Assembly: GCA_964616405.1 (NCBI GenBank)
Contig: CAZTRE010000053.1
Coordinates: forward strand, 1-5,907
Length of the DNA: 5,907 nucleotides
Source: JAEDES01 sp964616405
Lineage (GTDB): Bacteria; Bacillota_I; Bacilli_A; RF39; UBA660
Direction of reading: 5' to 3'
Shown in pieces: positions 1 to 3,411 of this stretch (positions are counted from its first letter, which is position 1; each line of letters starts with the position of its first letter). The position numbers and the translations under genes were made by a program. The notes below the pieces were generated by a model. That model was not told the DNA's origin. It saw only the letters and a list, made by a program, of their open reading frames with translations, and did no database searches.

Positions 1-1514
1 CCATATTGTCCACGTCCACCAGATTGTTTAATATACTTACCTTCACAATCAGCAGTAGCTTTAATTGTTTCACGATAAGCAACTTGTGGAGCACCAACAT
101 TAGCTTCAACACTAAATTCACGTCTCATACGATCTACTAATACATCTAAGTGTAATTCACCCATACCAGCAATAACTGTTTGACCAGTTTCAGCATCAGT
201 ATGAACCTTAAATGTAGGATCTTCTTCAGCTAATTTTTGTAAAGCTAAAGCCATCTTTTCTTGGTCAGCTTTTGATTTAGGTTCAACAGCTAATTGAATA
301 ACTGGTTCTGGAACTACTAAGCTTTCCAAAATAATTGGTTTCTTTTCATCACATAAAGTATCTCCTGTAGTTGTATTCTTAAGTCCAACTGCAGCAGCAA
401 TATCTCCTGTATATACATCTGAAATTTCTTTACGGTTATTAGCATGCATTTGTAGAATACGTCCAACTCTTTCTTTTGTATCTTTAGAAGAGTTTAATAC
501 ATAACTACCACTTGATAAATGACCAGAATAAACTCTAAAGAAAGTCAAACGTCCAACAAATGGATCAGTCATAACCTTAAAAGCTAATGCAGCAAAAGGT
601 TCACTATCACTTGGTTTACGACTTGTCTCATTACCATTTAAATCTGTTCCTTTAACATCTTCAATATCTAAAGGACATGGTAAATAATCAATTACAGCAT
701 CAAGTAATAACTTAATACCCTTATTACCTAGAGCTGTTCCACACATAACTGGGAAGAATTCAGCAGCTAGACAACCAGTTCTAATAGCTTTCTTAATCAT
801 CTCAACAGTTACTTCTCCACCATCAAGATAAGTCATCATCATTTCATCATCAAATTCAGCAACAGCATCAATTAACTCAGCTCTCTTTTCCTCAGCTATA
901 TCTTTTAGATCAGCAGGAATTTCAATTTCTTCTGCGTTTTCAGCTTGTTGTCCATCATATTTATAAGCCTTCATTGTAACTAAATCAATAACTCCATTAA
1001 ATTCTGATTCAGCACCAATTGGCCATTCAATTGGTTTAGCATTTACTCCTAAACGATCTTTAATAGTCTTTAAACTATATTCAAAATTTGCACCCATCTT
1101 ATCCATCTTATTTGCAAAAATAATTCTTGGAACTTTAAATTCAGATGCTTGTCTCCAAACTGTTTCAGTTTGAGGTTCTACTCCGGCTTGTGCATCAATT
1201 AGGGCAACTGCACCATCCAATACACGAAGTGAACGAGAAACTTCAATTGTGAAGTCTACGTGACCAGGAGTATCAATAATATTTAAACGATATCCCTTCC
1301 AATAAGCAGTAGTTGCTGCGGAAGTGATCGTGATACCACGTTCCTTTTCTTGTTCCATCCAGTCCATAGTAGCTGCGCCCTCATGAGTTTCACCAATCTT
1401 ATGATTAACTCCTGTATGGAATAAAATTCTCTCGCTACAAGTTGTTTTACCTGCATCGATATGAGCCATGATACCAAAGTTTCTTGTCTTTTCTAAAGAC
1501 GTATCTCTTGCCAT
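1..1514 (-). CDS. fusA: Elongation factor G, N-terminal 504 residues (cut by window edge)
   Basis: This is translation elongation factor G, the cytosolic GTPase that drives tRNA-mRNA translocation on the ribosome and, with RRF, helps recycle ribosomes. The ATG at 1514-1512 begins MARDTSLEKTRNFGIMAHID. The GTP-binding motifs are all visible: P-loop AHIDAGKTT at residues 17-25, switch I with the EKERGITI signature at 56-63, DTPGH at 81-85 (catalytic His85) and NKMD at 135-138. The G' subdomain follows, then domain II (FKVMTDPFVGRLTFFRVYSG), domain III with GELHLDV, and the start of domain IV. The frame is open to base 1, where it reads GGRGQYG, so roughly the last 190 residues of a usual ~690 lie outside the window. 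It is the third gene of the str operon, 15 bases after rpsG, which suggests translational coupling; tuf commonly follows but is not visible. No missing GTPase residue or frameshift was seen. The family assignment is certain. Confidence 0.98.
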   Translation of the reverse strand, partial: MARDTSLEKTRNFGIMAHIDAGKTTCSERILFHTGVNHKIGETHEGAATMDWMEQEKERGITITSAATTAYWKGYRLNIIDTPGHVDFTIEVSRSLRVLDGAVALIDAQAGVEPQTETVWRQASEFKVPRIIFANKMDKMGANFEYSLKTIKDRLGVNAKPIEWPIGAESEFNGVIDLVTMKAYKYDGQQAENAEEIEIPADLKDIAEEKRAELIDAVAEFDDEMMMTYLDGGEVTVEMIKKAIRTGCLAAEFFPVMCGTALGNKGIKLLLDAVIDYLPCPLDIEDVKGTDLNGNETSRKPSDSEPFAALAFKVMTDPFVGRLTFFRVYSGHLSSGSYVLNSSKDTKERVGRILQMHANNRKEISDVYTGDIAAAVGLKNTTTGDTLCDEKKPIILESLVVPEPVIQLAVEPKSKADQEKMALALQKLAEEDPTFKVHTDAETGQTVIAGMGELHLDVLVDRMRREFSVEANVGAPQVAYRETIKATADCEGKYIKQSGGRGQY

Positions 1515-1521
1515 GTTATAG

Positions 1522-1528
1522 CTCCCTT
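1522..1528 (-). promoter_or_regulatory. Ribosome binding site of fusA
   Basis: The purine tract AAGGGAG lies 7 bases before the fusA ATG and starts just after the rpsG stop codon (1532-1530). The whole rpsG-fusA gap is 15 bases, so ribosomes ending rpsG stop on top of this site. This supports the chosen start and coupled translation. Confidence 0.85.
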
Positions 1529-1529
1529 C

Positions 1530-1997
1530 CTACCATCTATAATGTGCGAAAGCCTTGTTAGCCTCGGCCATTCTATGAGTATCTTCACGTTTTTTAACTG
1601 CTGCACCAGTACCATTTGATGCATCTATAATCTCATTAGCTAGATTATCAGCCATACCTTTTCCACCACGTTCACGTGAATATTTTGTTAACCATCTTAA
1701 TGCTAAAGCTTGGCTTCTAGCTGGTGTAACTTCAACTGGAACTTGGTAGTTAGATCCACCAACACGACGGCTTTTAACTTCAAGTTGTGGTCTAATATTT
1801 TCCATTGCTTCAGTAAATACTTCAAGCGGATCTTTACCGGTTTTAGTCTTTACTTGTTCAAATGCTTCATAAACTATTGTTTGAGCTGTTCCTTTTTTAC
1901 CATCTAACATAATAGTATTAATTAGTTTTGCAACTATTTTAGACTTATATATTGGATCTGCAAGAACATCTCTTTTAACTGCACGTCTCTTACGCAT
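1530..1997 (-). CDS. rpsG: 30S ribosomal protein S7
   Basis: This is small-subunit protein uS7, which binds the 3' major domain of 16S rRNA, nucleates assembly of the 30S head and lines the E site. The 155 residues match the usual ~156. Visible family signatures are the basic N-terminus leading into KRDVLADPIY, the LEVKSRRVGGSNYQVPVEV block in the middle, LRWL near residue 101, and the C-terminal run NGTGAAVKKREDTHRMAEA ending in AFAHYRW. The start is the only ATG in reach that keeps the basic N-terminus. It is preceded by a strong binding site. The N-terminus, MRKRRAVKRD, is slightly different from the MPRKG form common in Bacillota. It lies 34 bases after rpsL and 15 before fusA, so all three share one transcript. 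In E. coli S7 represses its own operon by binding the rpsL-rpsG gap; the 34-base AT-rich gap here is too short for that structure, so the control is probably different (inference). Confidence 0.98.
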   Translation of the reverse strand: MRKRRAVKRDVLADPIYKSKIVAKLINTIMLDGKKGTAQTIVYEAFEQVKTKTGKDPLEVFTEAMENIRPQLEVKSRRVGGSNYQVPVEVTPARSQALALRWLTKYSRERGGKGMADNLANEIIDASNGTGAAVKKREDTHRMAEANKAFAHYRW

Positions 1998-2005
1998 TTT
2001 AAATT

Positions 2006-2013
2006 CCTCCCTT
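2006..2013 (-). promoter_or_regulatory. Ribosome binding site of rpsG
   Basis: AAGGGAGG on the minus strand ends 8 bases before the rpsG ATG at 1997-1995. It is nearly a full match to the anti-Shine-Dalgarno sequence and fixes the rpsG start. Confidence 0.85.
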
Positions 2014-2031
2014 CACTATTTTTCTATTAAA

Positions 2032-2445
2032 TTACTTTTTAGGTCTTTTAGCACCGTATTTACTACGTCCTTGCTTACGATCTTTTACTCCAGCAGTATC
2101 TAATGTACCACGAATAATGTGATAACGAACTCCGATTAAGTCCTTAACACGTCCACCACGAATTAATACGACACTATGTTCTTGTAAGTTATGTCCAATT
2201 CCTGGGATATAAGTATCAACTTCTTTCCCATTTGACAAACGTACACGAGCATATTTACGTAATGCTGAGTTTGGCTTTTTAGGTGTTTTTGTACCAACAC
2301 GAGTACAAACTCCACGTTTTTGAGGAGCATTTGTATCAGTAGCTTTTTTCTTAATAGTGTTTAAACCAACACCTAATACTGGTGCCTTACTCTTTCTTAC
2401 CTTATCTTTACGACTTTTACGAACTAATTGGTTAATTGTAGGCAT
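2032..2445 (-). CDS. rpsL: 30S ribosomal protein S12
   Basis: This is small-subunit protein uS12, which sits at the decoding centre next to 16S rRNA helices 18, 27 and 44 and controls decoding accuracy; it is also the streptomycin target region. The 137 residues are the usual Bacillota length. Signatures in order are MPTINQLVRK at 1-10, QKRGVCTRV at 42-50, TPKKPNSALRK at 54-64, GIGHNLQEHSVVLIRGGRVK at 82-101 and DRKQGRSKYG at 122-131. Lys56 and Lys101, equivalent to E. coli Lys43 and Lys88 counted with Met, are both lysine, so the classical resistance substitutions are absent. Asp102 is the residue that is methylthiolated in many bacteria. Residue 104 is Ile (codon ATC) where the family nearly always has Pro (KDLPGVRYH), which is odd. 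It is the first gene of the str operon here, with its own promoter and leader. Confidence 0.99.
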   Translation of the reverse strand: MPTINQLVRKSRKDKVRKSKAPVLGVGLNTIKKKATDTNAPQKRGVCTRVGTKTPKKPNSALRKYARVRLSNGKEVDTYIPGIGHNLQEHSVVLIRGGRVKDLIGVRYHIIRGTLDTAGVKDRKQGRSKYGAKRPKK

Positions 2446-2454
2446 AAAATATAT

Positions 2455-2461
2455 CTCCTTT
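2455..2461 (-). promoter_or_regulatory. Ribosome binding site of rpsL
   Basis: AAAGGAG ends 9 bases before the rpsL ATG at 2445-2443. It is strong and well spaced, and it supports the S12 start already fixed by the conserved MPTINQL N-terminus. Confidence 0.88.
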
Positions 2462-2464
2462 CTT

Positions 2465-2482
2465 TACACATATCCAGGTGTA
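2465..2482 (-). promoter_or_regulatory. Small hairpin in the rpsL leader, next to the ribosome binding site
   Basis: TACAC (2482-2478) and GTGTA (2469-2465) are perfect inverted repeats around an 8-base loop. They stand 3 bases upstream of the rpsL Shine-Dalgarno tract. A 5-bp stem is weak and could be chance, but its position between the larger leader hairpin and the binding site would suit a role in exposing or shielding the site. This function is inference only. Confidence 0.3.
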
Positions 2483-2494
2483 TCATTTTACCCC

Positions 2495-2528
2495 TTAAAT
2501 AAAACTTTGCATAAGCAAAGCTATTTAA
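2495..2528 (-). promoter_or_regulatory. Hairpin in the 5' leader of the str operon transcript (possible attenuator)
   Basis: Read on the minus strand, TTAAATA (2528-2522) pairs with TATTTAA (2501-2495), and CTTTGC (2520-2515) pairs with GCAAAG (2510-2505), closing a TTAT loop. The two stems are separated by an internal loop of G against TTT. The right side contains TTTTATTT directly after the GC-containing stem, so the upper stem alone looks like a weak intrinsic terminator or pause site. It starts about 5 bases after the predicted transcription start and ends about 50 bases before the S12 start codon. Leader structures that sense free ribosomal protein are common in such operons, but I cannot match this one to a named family. 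Confidence 0.5.
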
Positions 2529-2539
2529 TTAGCAGTAAT

Positions 2540-2568
2540 AATATAACATTAATCGAAATTAAAGTCAA
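2540..2568 (-). promoter_or_regulatory. Promoter of the rpsL-rpsG-fusA operon
   Basis: The minus strand has a -35 box TTGACT (2568-2563), a 17-base spacer and a -10 box TATATT (2545-2540), preceded by TG one base upstream (TGTTATATT), an extended -10. It fits the primary-sigma consensus at 10 of 12 box positions. The predicted start is near 2533, giving a leader of almost 90 bases. A strong separate promoter is expected because the terminator after rpoC and the inserted gene cut the operon off from rpoBC transcription. Confidence 0.8.
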
Positions 2569-2587
2569 TAAAAACTACTCAAAAATT

Positions 2588-2599
2588 GCAAATATTTGC
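2588..2599. repeat. 12-bp perfect palindrome GCAAATATTTGC upstream of the rpsL promoter
   Basis: GCAAATATTTGC is fully self-complementary and centred about 28 bases upstream of the nearest -35 base, or about -60 relative to the predicted start. The core CAAATATTT occurs again at 2636-2644, about 47 bases away. A dimeric regulator could bind such a site, but palindromes of A and T arise easily in this composition, so the role is open. Confidence 0.35.
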
Positions 2600-2661
2600 C
2601 ACATTAAATTATATTAAAAATAAATATTAAAATTACAAATATTTTTATCAATCATAAAGTC

Positions 2662-2694
2662 AAAAAAATGTATTATAATATCATAAATTATAAT
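2662..2694 (-). terminator. AT-only hairpin with T-tract after the membrane protein gene (weak terminator candidate)
   Basis: ATTATAAT at 2694-2687 and again at 2679-2672 can pair over 8 bp around a 7-base loop, followed after ACA by seven Ts (2668-2662). The placement, about 24 bases past the stop of the unknown gene, is right for its transcript end. The stem has no G-C pair, so it would be a poor intrinsic terminator on its own. Each arm is itself a palindrome and resembles a -10 box, which gives other explanations. Confidence 0.35.
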
Positions 2695-2717
2695 AAGATC
2701 CAGATAAAATATATCAA

Positions 2718-3332
2718 TTAATAATAATATTTATTATAAATATCTCCCTTTTTTGTATATTCAGCATAATTAACAACTTTATTCAAACTTTCTTTATCAT
2801 TTATAATTGGTTGATTAGTTTTTATCTTATATTCGGTCCAAACTTTGTGTAAATAATAAACGCCTTTATAAAATTCGGCTTGAGGAACTAATTCTTTTTC
2901 TTGTATATATTTATTATTAGTAATTAAGAAAAATGTATAAGAAAAAAGATTATCAATAGTTTGCAAATCAAAAATATTTTTTTGTACTAAAGAAGATAAC
3001 TCTTCACACCAAAATAAATAATTTACAATTCCAGTATATGGTATCTTTTGAATAACATCTTTATTGCCCAATCTATATTCATCTAATAACATTAAAGTTT
3101 CTTCTACACCATTTAAACTATAAAAATATTTAGCATATTCAACAACAAAACTAGCCTGATTAACTTCTTTATCCCGCTTATATTGAACAAATAAAGCACC
3201 TGCCCCTATAACTGCCGTCGTTATAGTTATAATAGTTGTAACTCTAGACGCTAAACTATCATCTAAAAACAACGTAGATAGCATAATTAAAATAAAAATA
3301 AATATAACAGTATAATAATAAGACTTCTTCAT
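2718..3332 (-). CDS. Unrecognised two-helix membrane protein with a cytosolic helical domain
   Basis: I do not recognise this 204-residue protein and assign no function. From the ATG at 3332 it begins MKKSYYYTVIFIFILIML. A first membrane helix spans about residues 5-23, a short polar loop DDSLASR follows, and a second helix rich in Thr, Ile and Val spans about 31-51. KRDK then follows at 52-55. The positive charges before helix 1 and after helix 2 predict both termini in the cytosol, with about 150 residues inside. That domain is charged and aromatic-rich and looks helical; the stretch FDLQTIDNLFSYTFFLITNN at 121-140 is its most distinctive part. It has a single Cys, no catalytic motif and no cleavable signal. 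The architecture recalls small Bacillota proteins of unknown function with two N-terminal helices, an impression from memory only. The start is chosen because an upstream in-frame TTG at 3359 lies inside the promoter -10 box. Base composition is visibly more AT-rich than its neighbours. Its three arginines use AGA, CGG and AGA rather than the CGT favoured in the ribosomal genes. This suggests transfer or low expression. Confidence 0.8.
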   Translation of the reverse strand: MKKSYYYTVIFIFILIMLSTLFLDDSLASRVTTIITITTAVIGAGALFVQYKRDKEVNQASFVVEYAKYFYSLNGVEETLMLLDEYRLGNKDVIQKIPYTGIVNYLFWCEELSSLVQKNIFDLQTIDNLFSYTFFLITNNKYIQEKELVPQAEFYKGVYYLHKVWTEYKIKTNQPIINDKESLNKVVNYAEYTKKGDIYNKYYY

Positions 3333-3342
3333 TTTGAAATAA

Positions 3343-3350
3343 CCTACCTT
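3343..3350 (-). promoter_or_regulatory. Ribosome binding site of the membrane protein gene
   Basis: AAGGTAGG resembles AAGGAGG with one extra T and ends 10 bases before the ATG at 3332-3330. It begins within about two bases of the predicted transcript start, so the leader is only about 20 bases. It decides the start in favour of the ATG over the upstream TTG. Confidence 0.65.
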
Positions 3351-3358
3351 CCAGAACA

Positions 3359-3387
3359 ATTATAACATAATAACTATTTTTTGTAAA
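3359..3387 (-). promoter_or_regulatory. Promoter of the membrane protein gene
   Basis: The minus strand shows -35 TTTACA (3387-3382), a 17-base spacer and a perfect -10 TATAAT (3364-3359) with TG in the extended position (TGTTATAAT). The -35 box overlaps the last three bases of the T-tract of the rpoC terminator. The predicted start is near 3352. This is one of the best primary-sigma matches in the window, so the gene is likely transcribed on its own. Confidence 0.82.
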
Positions 3388-3411
3388 AAAAAAGAGTAGA
3401 TTACTCTACTC
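3385..3411 (-). terminator. Intrinsic terminator of rpoC, containing the stop codon
   Basis: GAGTAGA (3411-3405) pairs perfectly over 7 bp with TCTACTC (3400-3394) around the loop GTAA, followed by nine Ts (3393-3385). The rpoC stop codon TAG (3408-3406) lies within the upstream arm. A ribosome at the stop codon would cover the stem, so termination here depends on the polymerase being ahead of or free from the last ribosome. It marks the end of the rpoBC transcription unit. Confidence 0.9.

Noticed and set aside
1283..1477. Minus-strand open frame of 64 codons within the fusA N-terminus
   Set aside because: It is an out-of-frame shadow of the EF-G G domain, which is fully conserved in the other frame.
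2357..2617. Plus-strand open frame of 86 codons running from inside rpsL across the promoter region
   Set aside because: It lies antisense to the conserved S12 coding region and covers the rpsL leader and promoter. It has no convincing ribosome binding site and its translation shows no domain.
2640..2668. TTGACT at 2665-2660 on the minus strand as a -35 box
   Set aside because: The sequence 16 bases downstream is TATTTG, a poor -10 box, so no promoter is called.
2672..2692. Two minus-strand TATAAT boxes (2692-2687 and 2677-2672) as extra promoters for rpsL
   Set aside because: Neither has a good -35 box: the first has TTGATA only with a 19-base spacer and the second has none. In such AT-rich DNA, TATAAT occurs by chance, and a much better promoter is nearer the gene.
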